Shown piece by piece: positions 47,854 through 59,227 of a stretch of DNA of 64,000 nucleotides (position 1 is the first letter of the stretch; the number at the start of each line of letters is the position of its first letter). Under the pieces are notes generated by a model. That model was not told the DNA's origin, searched no databases, and saw nothing but the letters and a program-made list of their open reading frames with translations. The DNA lies in NCBI GenBank assembly GCA_019054805.1, contig JAHQIY010000002.1:4712001-4776000 (forward strand), in the 5' to 3' direction. Both the position numbers and the translations under genes were made by a program. Source of the stretch: Brachionus manjavacas. Its lineage: Eukaryota; Rotifera; Eurotatoria; Ploima; Brachionidae.

Positions 47854-48830
47854 TAACGAAAGAACCAAAAGAGATATCACATCTTCTAAATAAATGTTAT
47901 AAAGATGTGTTTGTTATTAAACTAAATGGGGAGCTTCCACTTTTTGTAGTTGAACTTAATGAAAACTGTTCAAAATATATTAACATTGAACCCAATGATA
48001 TTAGATATGAAGTGGTTTAAAATTATCGTCCTGTGTCTTTAACATCAATTCCGTGCAAAATTTTGGAAAGCATAATTAGAACCAAAATTGAAGAATATCT
48101 TTATAAGAATAATATTGAATCTAAAGAATAGCATGAATTTGTCAAGAAATAGTCTTGTACATCTAATCTTCTGGAAACTCTAGATTTCATCTCAATGAGT
48201 CGAGACAAAAGTATTCCTGTTGATGTAATTCCGCCAGATTTTGCGAAAGCATTTGATACTGCTCCGCACAGACGACTAATAGCTAAATTGAAAGCGTATA
48301 GCTTTGATTGTCTGAAATTAAAATGGATTGAAGCTTTTTTGAAAAAAAGAACACAATTAGTTGTTCAAGGTGAAATTTAGTCAGATTTGGTTGATATTTT
48401 AAGCGGTGTACCTCAGGGGTCAGTGATTGGTCCACTATTGTTCGTTTTGTATTTCAATGATCTATCAAAAGGAATAAAGAATGTTTTCAAAATGTATCCT
48501 GATGATACTAAAATATTCTCGAAAACGGTATCAGAAATAAGCGCAATGAAACTAAAATCTCCGATTTAATTTTCAAGTTGACTCAAGATGGCTTCTTCTC
48601 TTCAACACATCAAAATGTGTGGTTATGCATTATGATCATAAAAGCAAAAATTCTTTTATTTTATTAATGATAAGCAGTTATCAACGTCAGAAACTGATAG
48701 AGATCTTGGAGTTATTTTGATTACAAATCTTAAATGGAAAATCAAGTGATAGAGGCAACAAACAAAACAATCAAATGTTGGGTCGCATCAGGAAATCATT
48801 CGCTCATTTTGATTGTAGGTTATATAGATC
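46496..48830 (+). pseudogene. Non-LTR element, endonuclease through RT, spanning units 2 and 3
   Basis: Repeat of the 42.88-45.2 kb arrangement. Here the A run near 47867 is one base longer, so the linker frame stays open to RYEVV (47664-48020) before the shared stop. Confidence 0.75.
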
Positions 48831-49452
48831 AAAGTATTTAATTTTTTTGTCCTCTTTTGGAATTTTCCACACACTCTATACACTTCTTGTTTATGTAGTA
48901 AGCCTTGATGCGACACCTTATCTAACGTTTTCTCAAAGTCTAGAAAGGACAGGGGTTTTCTACTTAAGCTGAGTGTAATGAATGAAGTCGATGGTCTAAA
49001 GTAAATTGGTAGTACAAGATTTTCTCTAGACAAAACCGTGTTGCTGTTTGCTAATAAGTCCATTCGTATGCGAATGAGACGTAAGATTGGTACATACAAT
49101 TTACTCCAACGTCTTGCAGACAATTGACGTGAGTGAAATTGGTCGAAAGTTGGCCGGATCTAGTCGACTGCCTTTTTTGTAGAGGGGGCTAACATTCGCC
49201 TCTCGCCAAGAACTTGGAAGCTAACCATTACTTAGAGACAAATTGAACAGAACGGTCAATGGGGTTGTGAACGCATATGCGAATTCTCTAAGTACAGTTG
49301 AAGAAACTCAAACGCCACCCGGAGATTCGTGATGATCTAGTTTTTTAAGGTTTTTTAATAGTTCAACTTCGCTTATCTGGAAGGTGTCCAATGCCGTCTT
49401 TGTGCGAACTCAGGGAGAATGGCGTTGTCAAATTGATTGTTAAGGGAGTTTG
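47854..49452 (+). repeat. Tandem unit copy 3, partial (1.6 kb)
   Basis: Contains the RT palm and most of the antisense piece, then breaks at 49452, where the sense RT C-terminal domain resumes. This junction is likely the ancestral one. Confidence 0.85.
48820..49452 (-). pseudogene. Antisense RT fragment, copy 3 (truncated)
   Basis: Same antisense sequence as in copies 1 and 2 but cut at 49452, about 80 bp earlier than its extent in the other copies. Confidence 0.72.
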
Positions 49453-49962
49453 TGCCTGTATGGTCTCTAATTCTTAAGTCGGAATGTGAGAATGTTGAAA
49501 GGATTCAACGCAGAGCTACGAAATTTTTTTCTTCATATAGAAACAAACCGTATGAAAGCAGATTGAAGGCTTTGAACATTCCAACTCTGGTGAAAACAAG
49601 AAAGAGGTGATCTAATTCAATTATACAAGTTCATGAATGGAATAGAATTGGTTAAAAAAAGCAACAATTTTAATTTCACAAAAATCCTAGGAAGAGGTCA
49701 CTGCTTCGAATGTCACAAAGAAATTTCGAGGCTCCATCATAGAGATAACTTTTTTTTCTACAGAACCGCTAAAATATGGAACTCGCTGCCAAATCAATTA
49801 GTTGAAGCCCCCAATGTTGACAGATTTAAAGCAAGCTGTCTTAGCGTGCCTTATCAGCAGACTCGCTTGCTAGCCAGCTACAGTCAAAACTACTACTACT
49901 TCTACAAATGTGAAAATTATCATCAATTAACTTTATTAAATAAAAAATTAATAGAAAATTAA
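49453..49962 (+). pseudogene. Sense non-LTR RT C-terminal domain
   Basis: Gives VWSLILKSECENVERIQRRA, then RGDLIQLYKFMNGIEL after a shift, and HRDNFFFYRTAKIWNSLPNQ with LVEAPNVDRFKAS, the normal end of a CR1/L2/Jockey-type RT protein. It would follow DCRLYRSKY of the sense RT with only a short gap, so the antisense piece (48.82-49.45 kb) sits inside a once-continuous sense element. Confidence 0.8.
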
Positions 49963-50012
49963 AAATTTTTTATCTAAACAAAATAAAAGAAATTTCTTTT
50001 TTTCAATTTTGA

Positions 50013-51710
50013 TTAGCGTATTTTTATAAACCTTTTTAAAGCAGTTTTAAACATATTTCTAAAGCCATGACTAAGTGTAATGTAACAAACCGGATTAGTG
50101 GCCGAATTAGCCAGTGCCAAACACAAAGCTACAGGATAAATATGTGTTGAAAACAAGCTGCTGATGGTTTCAGACTGTTTGTTCGATAAGTCTGGTTTGT
50201 TCTCATACTGTTCCCAGTAGAAAATAAAATCAATTAATAGCGACATGAAATGGTACGGCAACCAGGACACTATGAATAACAAGACTAGAATAATCAACAG
50301 TTTTACCACTCTACGACGACTGCGAATCAATTTGTGGATAGCCAATTGGTTTCTGGGCGATTTGATCAGCTGAGATGTTGAATATGGTATGATACGATTA
50401 TCAGTCTTTTTCTCACTACACCTGTCTACCTTTTGTTTTTTCGAATGCTTTTTTCCATTGTCCAAACCATGTATACTCAAATCATCAGCGGACATTTTTT
50501 TTTTCGGCTTTTTGCCACATCGCATCTTTGCACAACAGTACTTGCTCGCCTCAACATCATTCAAATTGTTCTCTATGGATGACGCATCGATTAAAGAATA
50601 CTCAATTTCTTCTTGATCATGGTGCTTAGCCAGTTCGTTGCACTCTAATTCTTGCACTTGGTCATTGCATCCCTCTTGCTTCCATCTATTGAATGCCTGA
50701 TGTTCGCGCTTAATCGATTGATAATTTTTTACATTACTTGTTCGCTTTGACGATGCATATCTTCTTTTTTTGTACAAACTCCCGCTTTTTAAGCTAGTTC
50801 TGCTGCCATTTTTCTCATATAAACTTTTTAATTTTAAATTGCCAAATTTGTAGCGGACCGACGAACCCGAACAGCTCTTGATTGTAGTTTGCTCCCTATT
50901 TTCTTTGGAACTTTCGCCAAGAGCAACTGTGTTTACAACATTGAAAGAGCGAACAAACGCCTTGTTGATAGTTTGCGGCTTTTGTTCGACGGACCACAGT
51001 GTCCGGCTTATGTTGATGTAGGCATAGGACATAAATATAATGGGAAAAATAAAGAGTGAGCAGATTAAGAGGGCCTCGTAGCCCAGTTTGGCCTCGAATT
51101 CGGGCCAACTTTCAAAGCACATGTTAAACTCGAAGTATTCGTATTGGGTTTTTTGAATTTTTCTTTTTTCGTATTTGAACACAATAAGTAAAGGAGACAT
51201 GATAAAGATTGACAATATCCATGTGGACAAGAGAATGATTTTAACCTTCTTGTTAGTGCATATGGAGCGGGCTTTCATCGGCTTGTAGATTATATAATAT
51301 CGATCAATGCTAATAGCGGTCAGCGTCATTACACTTACGGATAGAGAGACGCCTTGAGCAAAGCTACTAAATCGACACATAAACTCGCCAAACACCCATT
51401 CTTTGGTCATATAGCGGCTGGCTGTCACCGGAACACATATAAAAATGACCAAGAGGTCAGACACTGCTAGATTGGTGATGAATTTATTAGTCATGGTTTG
51501 CATCCGTTTGTACACTAGAACAAAATAGATAACGATAAAATTTCCAAAAAAACCTGTTATAAATATGATAGAATAGACTGCAATGTAAAATAGTTCGGTC
51601 CATTTATTTCCCACATTGTCAAAATATAGATTTGAGTCATGGGTGAGAAATGATTGATTGGAAACGTTCAAAAGGAGAATTAGGTTGATTATGCTTCCGT
51701 CCATTTGCAT
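50013..51710 (-). CDS. Class A (rhodopsin-type) neuropeptide GPCR, intronless
   Basis: A 565-residue seven-transmembrane receptor. TM1 about 40-65 with GN in GFFGNFIVIYF; TM2 with LAVSDLLVI; extracellular Cys in GEFMCRF; TM3 end SIDRYYIIYKP (DRY); ECL2 NMCFESWPEF with the partner Cys; TM5 then YINISRTLW; a very long intracellular loop 3 (about 240-464), basic and Ser-rich; TM6 from 468 with FIVSWLPYHF; TM7 with NPVCY in place of NPxxY. VSLSVSVMTLTAISIDRY and the C-x-E-x-WP loop point to beta-group peptide receptors (orexin/allatotropin, CCK, NPFF, trissin types); the exact ligand cannot be told. An in-frame TAA lies 12 nt upstream of the ATG, and an AG acceptor 35 nt upstream gives an exon start at 51745. 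Confidence 0.93.
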   Translation of the reverse strand: MQMDGSIINLILLLNVSNQSFLTHDSNLYFDNVGNKWTELFYIAVYSIIFITGFFGNFIVIYFVLVYKRMQTMTNKFITNLAVSDLLVIFICVPVTASRYMTKEWVFGEFMCRFSSFAQGVSLSVSVMTLTAISIDRYYIIYKPMKARSICTNKKVKIILLSTWILSIFIMSPLLIVFKYEKRKIQKTQYEYFEFNMCFESWPEFEAKLGYEALLICSLFIFPIIFMSYAYINISRTLWSVEQKPQTINKAFVRSFNVVNTVALGESSKENREQTTIKSCSGSSVRYKFGNLKLKSLYEKNGSRTSLKSGSLYKKRRYASSKRTSNVKNYQSIKREHQAFNRWKQEGCNDQVQELECNELAKHHDQEEIEYSLIDASSIENNLNDVEASKYCCAKMRCGKKPKKKMSADDLSIHGLDNGKKHSKKQKVDRCSEKKTDNRIIPYSTSQLIKSPRNQLAIHKLIRSRRRVVKLLIILVLLFIVSWLPYHFMSLLIDFIFYWEQYENKPDLSNKQSETISSLFSTHIYPVALCLALANSATNPVCYITLSHGFRNMFKTALKRFIKIR

Positions 51711-52509
51711 ATTCTCTTTTTAAGACATAGTTGTATTTTATAAATCTAAAAAATCGTCTGAACAAATAAGGTGTAGATTGTTAGATAGTTACCAGAGCAA
51801 AAATGACGAAATTAATGACAAATAAAAAAGAAAAAATTTAAAGAAAAAGAAATTACTATCTGCTGTAAACAAAATTTTTTTTGAGTTTTCCATGTTTTGT
51901 GACTAGGTAGTCCCAAATCCTTGGATTGATACGTACCGGTTTTGTGGTTTACCGGTCAGTACCGGTTTTGTGGCCAGAAAACTAGGTCTCATAAAAAATC
52001 AAATTAATGATGATACTGATGATGATGAAGTTGATGATCAAACAAAAATATAGCAGATGCCTAATCAAAATCAAGTTATTATCTAAAAATGTCACAAGAG
52101 TTTCCAAGAGGTACAGTTATAAATTAAGAAAGCTTTAAATGGCAAGAAAACCATATAGGGGTGAAGGATTTTGTGAGAGTGAGGGAGCCTTATAAAAATA
52201 TCCCTCAAGATTAAATAATAAATATTTTATAAATTTTTTTTTAAATTTGTATTTCTTACAAAACATGATTCACTATTAAGTTTTAATTTAATTTTTCACT
52301 GGTTACATTAATTTATTTTTAAATTTTGGATTTTTTTTGTGATCGCAAAATAGTGAAGACACATTTTTTTACTGGTTCTTTCTCTCTCATTTTTTTGTTT
52401 ATAAAAAAATCCGAATAATAAACTAGAAAAAAATTATAAAATAAAATATTCCAATTTTTCGGAAATTAGCTGGATATGTGATGGTAGCAATGTAAGTGGA
52501 AAAAATTAG

Positions 52510-52732
52510 ATGCGTTTTGAAGGCTTAGAGGAAGCTTTTTTGGTTCAATGTGTGGATTTTCTGACAATTTTACACAGAAAATCTAGTTTACTGGGTCTGC
52601 TAATAACGAGTGAGCCTGAAAAAGTTCCGCAAGTGCAAGCAATTCCACCGCTTAGTGAAGCGGAGAAGTATCATGTGCTGTTCGAGTGAAAATTTTCGAT
52701 GAAAGATGCGAGTAGAAGGTAAATTAAAAAGA
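52510..52732 (+). pseudogene. Exon-like fragment of uncertain origin (possibly nucleoporin Nup160-like)
   Basis: After an AAATTAG acceptor-like site, a 59-codon frame gives FEGLEEAFLVQCVDFL and PPLSEAEKYHVLFE, then TGA, then KFSMKDASRR up to a good donor AG|GTAAAT. GC content is above the surroundings. YHVLFE*KFSMKDASRR resembles the YY-x-VL-x-W-x(n)-DYR stretch of Nup160, with the TGA at the Trp position. That match is from memory of a pattern and weak. It is probably a dead gene fragment. Confidence 0.3.
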
Positions 52733-54474
52733 GAAAAATCCGATTTTGACCGAAACTATAGGTATGAGGCTAGTGAAATGAAATAAAGAATTGGTTTCAA
52801 AGCTGCTTCTGATATATTCAATGGAATTCACTGCTAAAACTCTACACTGCCAAATGGCGATGATGGGCTCAAACACTCTACATGTTAAGTGTCGCAGAAA
52901 GAACTACTATTTCTCCAATTAAGCATCAATATATTTTGATAGATGTAAACATGTGAAAAATAATATATTTTGTATTTTTGAAAAAAAGTTTCCGGCTCAA
53001 AATTAGAATTCTATTAAGCGGGTTTCAAATTATGATTTCGGTTTTTAGACCTATTAATCTATGAAACCAATATATTTTAGGTAACCTTCTTACCCCTCTA
53101 AGCAAGAGAATTATAAAAAAAAACTTTTTTGTTCAAGAACTTAATTTCGCCTAAAATTTCAAATAGAGTGAAATATTGGAATAAAATGGTAAATGAAAAT
53201 TCACCTCTTTTTTTTTCATAAAAATTAATTTGATTCCAAGAAAATTGGATGAAATTTTGGGATAATTATCAGTATTGTGGAGGTAATTGAATAAAAAAAT
53301 AATTTTTGTTAAAAATTTACTTTTTAAAAAATGAAGAAAGATGTAAAATCATTTTTGAATATCAGAAAATATTAGAAAATTAATTAATTTATAAAATCAA
53401 ATATTTGTGTTTTAGTTCATGTAATTAATTGATTTGGAAGCATTAATTTTGAAATTTTTGCGATTTTAAAATTGTTTCAATAAAATGAAATCGATTTATT
53501 GTATGATCTTTTGAAAATTAGAAAACAAATTTTGTTCAAAACAGTAAACCTTCCTGATAAAGCTTCTATAAGCTTAAACCATAAAAAAATTAGTTAAGAT
53601 TTCTAATTGTTATAATTTCTATGCCAAAATTAGAATAATTCAAATCTTTGGACATTTTGGGCTGATCATTAAAAGGATTACCATAAGTTTATCTAAAGCT
53701 TATTAAAAAACATTTGAAAAATAAAATCTTAATAATAAAATTTGTTTAATTTGTTAATAATCATATTTTATAGCAATCATTACATTAATTTTCTAAATTA
53801 TGATCAGTCGAAAATGTCCCTAGATTCATGAATTATTTTAAAAAATTTTATCAAGCCTACTATACTCAATTTTGAATCAGCTCATTTGTAATATCATATT
53901 ATATCAAGAAGATATCTATAAATACTCTATTTTATAGTTAAATTTCTTCAACTTTAGCTTTTTTTCAGAGCCTAACAACGTCACAGCTTAATAAAATCAT
54001 TATTTCATAATCAGCATTCTCGATTAACCCCTTAAGAATTTTGATTTAATAATAATGATAATAATAAGGCTATGGATAAAGGATTTAATTCTAATATCGG
54101 TAATTTTGTCTCAATACTACTTATAGATAAATACAACCAAGGGCATAGACCTCCAACTAACAAACCAAAATATCACACGAGAACTTAATTTATCTTAATA
54201 ACCAAGATACTATGTCCGAAGCTACTTTAATATACACCTTATTTTCTTACTCTGAGAAAAAACTTTAATTACCGACTTAATGAAAAAACTGATAATTTAA
54301 ACCAAAAAAGTTACAACAAAGTAAAAAAAATTAAAAAAATTGATAAGATGAATCAATGTTATCATTTTAAATTTAATTATTTCAAATTCAGAAACTTTAA
54401 ATTTTAATATTAATATTTAGAAAATCAGTTTTTTTTTAACTAAAGGAAACTGATTGAATAAATGAATTAATTAC

Positions 54475-54587
54475 CTTTTTATTAAAAATCTCATATAAAA
54501 GTGATGCGTCACGTAAGCCGCAAATTTTTGAGGTCCAATCTAGAGGAGTTTTTATGTCTTCATAATTTTCAAAATTGTGCTGTGTTT
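54475..54587 (-). pseudogene. Orphan exon-like fragment with a calponin-homology-like pattern
   Basis: On the minus strand a GC-richer open stretch gives HNFENYEDIKTPLDWTSKIC and GLRDASLLYEIFNKK, ending at a donor AAG|GTAATT. The L-x-D-x-x-LL-x-x-IFN pattern recalls CH domains of the Hook/NuMA type. Reading further upstream past the acceptor used here gives QDWLSLL*WLKETQ with a stop, as in a decayed copy. No adjoining exon was found on either side. Confidence 0.35.
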
Positions 54588-57500
54588 CTTTAAGCCATTA
54601 TAATAGACTTAGCCAGTCTTGTCAGTATTGTTGAATAATTTAAAAGCAGCGTTGTTATAAGAATGAATTTAAATATAAGAAGAAAATAATAAAGAGTTTT
54701 TTAGTCTAGTGAATAATCTCTTAATTTATTTGATTTAAATTCTGAAGAACGACGTGCTGATTATTTGATGACAGAGAATTTATGATTAAATCAAAATACG
54801 GCTGATTATTTAAATTTTTTTTAGCTGTTTCAACGGGTTCAAATTCTGATGGAAAATTCGTCAGCAGAGAAAAGACTCAAATAGATCCTAAAGCTTACAC
54901 ATCAAATGAACTTGATCAACATGATGAAACTATGTCGAGGCTATTGACTACAAAAAAGTAGTGAATAAGATTTTGTACAGCAAAAATAATTAATGCCAAG
55001 ATTTTTGACAAGATCCATTTAATTCAATTATAAATAAGACAAAAATTTTCCATAAAATTTCCTTATGATGCTTCTTTCCTCACAATAAAATAAAAATTCG
55101 TATCACTAGTTTAAAATCGCTTGATATCTTTATTAAACGAAATTTTTTTTATAAAAACTGAGCCATTTAATAAATACTAATGAAGTATTTTAAAATACTT
55201 GTTGAAGAATGTTAATAGAAAAGTAAAAAAATTAGATCTATTATTGAAAAATGAAAAATATAGCAGATTAAAATAAAAGTTTAGTAAACTAAACCCCGAA
55301 GACTCTAAATGAAATAACACTTCTAGTTAAAGTTTCTTAAAACTTAATCAGATGTAGATTATATTAAATTGGGATTTTCAAAAAGCTAAAAATAAACATT
55401 TTAAAATTTTTATCTAATTATAATTAAATTACTGAGTTGCAATTTGAAAAAAAAAATGGACGAATCTTAAAAATTACATATTGTTTAGATATCTTCGAAA
55501 ATATAGATTCCTTTTTTTTTTTAAATATTTTCTAAAAAAAACTAAATTTAGATTTTTATATTTGGCAAATTAATTTTTGCTTAGAATTTTTAAGAAATAA
55601 TCGTCAAGTCAGGTATATGAGAAAATCTCTGGAATTAAAAATTAATAAAACTGTAACCTTTATTACAATCTAAAAAAGTATTATATCTTTATAAAAGGGT
55701 ATTTTAAATGAACGCATGCATCTTATTTGAAGGTTTACTATTTTATTGTCGCTTTTCATTATATAATCAAAAATCACCTAAATAAAATAGACCATGTCTT
55801 ACAAAAGTACCAAAAAATTTAAAAATTTAATTAGAAATTTCTAAATCAGCATGAACATCATCTAATTATTAATGAATTCAAAATCCGGTCTTGTATAATA
55901 ATTTTTTCTTGTACTATTATTTTTAATAATTCAATTAATTTATATGAGCTAAAATCTTTAATAAAATATTCTAAAAATTAAAAGAGGAAATGAAATATTA
56001 GAAAAAGACGAAGAAAAAATAATAGCTATTTTTTTTGGAACATAAATGGTCGAAACCAAAATATTCAAATAACGAATATTCAGCTAAATTGTAAAATTAA
56101 ATTAGAAAATATATTGTCTTGATAAAATAAAATAAAGTCGATTGCAATTTTCTCTGAATTCAATCCGCTTTTTTAATTCATGAACAAAAGAATAAGATTT
56201 TGGGGAAAATTTAAAAAATTTCTAAATAAAATTATAAATTATTCAAGAAGCCTTTTCGAGTGCTAGAAATAATGTTTTTTTATTTTAAAGTCTGCTTTAA
56301 ACATTATATTGTTGAAAACAATCGAAGAAAAACTGTAAAAATTCTGGTTTAATGTTCAATTTAAAAATAAAAGATTATTGAAAATCCAAATAAGCTCTGA
56401 GATTATTAAGGCAAAAGCTAATGAGAAATCGGAATAAGTGTGAGATTATAATCTAATTTGAAAGAAAGAATTTTAATTCAATTCGACTTTTCTTTAAAAA
56501 AAATGCGAATAAATAAATATAAACAAGTTTTAGATGACATTGTGATGGATAAGATACTTGAAGTATTGATTAAAATAATTCGGCGAATTTTTCTGAACTG
56601 AATTGTAAATGATTTTTAATCACTTTTATAAAATATAGCCTAGAGCACCAATAATCATGTAACTTCTAATTAGTTCTTAATTTCTCATATACATTTCATT
56701 GATTTTAACAAATATTGAATTAGATAAATCATCTTACCAAACAAACAACCGTAAAGTGCTTTAAATCAACCCATGAGACAAGTTGAAAATTTGAGAGTTG
56801 GGCATAAACTAAAATGTTTATTCCAAATACTGGAAAATCAATTAGTTTGTCTTATTATTTGAAACGGAAATGCATTTAAAGAACTGAACAGCATCAGATT
56901 AATAGAAAACGAGTTTTTCTCTTCTTTCAATTCTGGCAAACAATAAGAAAATACAAACAAAAAAATCTAAAAAATAATAGATAAGCTAAAGACTGTTGAT
57001 TTAATTAAATTTTAAAATAATTTCCTTTTAATATGTGATTATGTCATTCGATTCCCAAGGGCCGAGTTCTGTTCTTTTTAAAATTTATGAATAAGTTAAA
57101 CAACTGCCAATTGATGAAAAAATAATTGAAGATTTTATCTCTTTGACAAGATAAATGTAGAATATAATATGGTTCATGTGCCCTCCATTCAGCCACCCAA
57201 ACATAGATTACAAGATTCAATTCACATTAAATTAGCTCATTAAATATTTACTTAACTCTTAAAGAATGCTTTTTTAATTATTTCAGCTCAAATAATTAAA
57301 AAGCTCCAAGCAACAGTTATAGAACATTTCCATTTTTATTTTAAAAAACAAATTAAAAGATATTTATTTATGATCATCAACTTGTTCGATTTTCCCTAAA
57401 TAGGACAAAAATCTGCTTTGTTGATTCATGCTATTTTTAACTAGTTTTAATAGTGTATTAAATGTATATGTATTTTACGCTTTTAGACTTTAAAAAATAT

Positions 57501-59227
57501 TTTTTGTTTAAAAAATATTTGTTAATTCTATCTAACTGAGAATCATTTTTTATTTAATGCATTTGAAAAATCTCTATTGATTTGTGCTTACGAGATTTTT
57601 AAGTCGATTTAAAATTAAATCTCGTCAGAGATTCAAAAGGGAATCGTTCCACTCGCTGTTCTTCAAATTAATTTGAGCCAAATTGCTCTTTAATTAAGAT
57701 ATCATTTTTAGCACCAACGGAATTTGGCTTTTCTTTTTAATTACAGAATGAAAATTTATCACGACCAATTTGAATTATTTTAAATATTTTAATTAGTTTT
57801 TTTTTCTAATAGTTAACCCAATAATTTAAGTTAAAAAAAATGAAACTTTAATTTTAAACAATTTAAATTAATTAAAAAATTTGAAGAAAAAACTTCCCAA
57901 TAATGAAAAAGATGACTCATTCAAAAGATATAAATTAAATTCGAGGCACTAAAAAATAAAATGCCTAAGTTCTTTGAAATATTCTTGAGATTTTAAAAAA
58001 TGAAGATTGAAAAATAAAAATCCAAAATAAACATTAAATTTGAGAAGCTTTTTATTTTTAAAAGGAATAAAATAATTAAATTCTTTTCAAAACGTTTTTA
58101 TTTGGTTTGAATTTTAAATTATCTCTGCTCCAAGACATTCTAAGTATATCCTTTATTGGGTTGCATAACTCAAATTATAAAATTTTCTCTTAAAGAAATA
58201 ATTGATCCGCCATAGAAAAAACTGCTACAATCTTACGCTAGATGAGTTCGAAAATAAAAACTGATTTAAATTTTATACAAAAATAGTTAAAATTCAAAAT
58301 TTATCTTTATGTCATAAATATCAAAATTTGAAATTAAAATTCTTGTGCTGAAATCTGAATCTTTTAATGATTATTTAAATGATATTTCACATTTATTTCC
58401 CCGAAAAAATATTTCAAACGCATAAAAACGTTCTTATAATTGAATTAACTTTGAGAGCAAACTCAAAGTTACTTCTTTAAAAAATTCATGTAAATTTAGC
58501 CTATATTTAATATGTTTGTTACTAAGATTTTTATTTCACTAATTGCTAATTTATAGATAAAAAAATTAAATAAACTCTTTCAAGAAAAATTTCCAAACTT
58601 TGTTAATTTAATTTCATTAATCACATATCCATGATAAATTTGAAATAAATTTAAATTTTTTAATAAGAAATATTTTTTGATAAAACCCTAGAGACTAGGG
58701 TTCACAGTAAACTAGATTAAAATTTAATCAATTTTCATCTTAAATCTATTTTTCACCTAATCATTCTCCATAAAAATTTTATTTTTGACAAAATTTCAAT
58801 AATTCAAGACTTAATTTCAGTTGCTTTGACTAATCAATTTCAAATAAATTTTTAGAAAAAAACATAATTTAAATTTGCATTTTGCAGCAAAAAGACAAAA
58901 ATTTCAAAAAAAAATTAAATAAAATTCGCCATTTTTGCAACCACAAAAAAGATTGATAAATCAGTTGTTGGCTTAAACTGAATTTAAATTTTTTCAAAAC
59001 TCGTGTTCCAAATTTAGCACATACACATTCAATTTTAATTTTAACTTAAGCTAGATTTGATACGCCTGTCCCAATACAATATAGACTTATTATACTAATG
59101 ATGCAAATGCACACCTTTTAGAATAAAAAAAAAATTGCATGCTTTTTTATTTCTCTTTGAATTTTAGCCTCTGAAGTAAACCAATTGACCATTCCATTTT
59201 TTAGATAATTGATTGACTTGTTCGAAA

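Larger units (their letters stand above)
40629..49452 (+). repeat. Head-to-tail tandem array of a 3.61-kb chimeric retroelement unit (about 2.44 copies)
   Basis: The sequence TAACGAAAGAACC recurs at 40629, 44239 and 47854, giving periods of 3610 and 3615 bp. Copies 1 and 2 are complete; copy 3 stops at 49452 after TAAGGGAGTTTG, where copies 1 and 2 continue with GCACCAATACACC. Copies are nearly identical, differing mainly by homopolymer indels (for example CCAAAAGAG against CCAAAGAG; AGAGGGGG against AGAGGGG) and rare substitutions (AGTACAGG against AGGACAGG). The same in-frame stops and the same YPDD change occur in all copies, so duplication followed inactivation. An assembly artefact is the main alternative. 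Confidence 0.88.
51746..59204. other. Gene-poor AT-rich region, 7.5 kb
   Basis: Between the GPCR and PA2G4 promoters. Apart from the two gene-like fragments listed separately (52.5 and 54.5 kb) I see only AT-rich DNA with stops in all frames. No RT or transposase signature was found. Confidence 0.5.
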
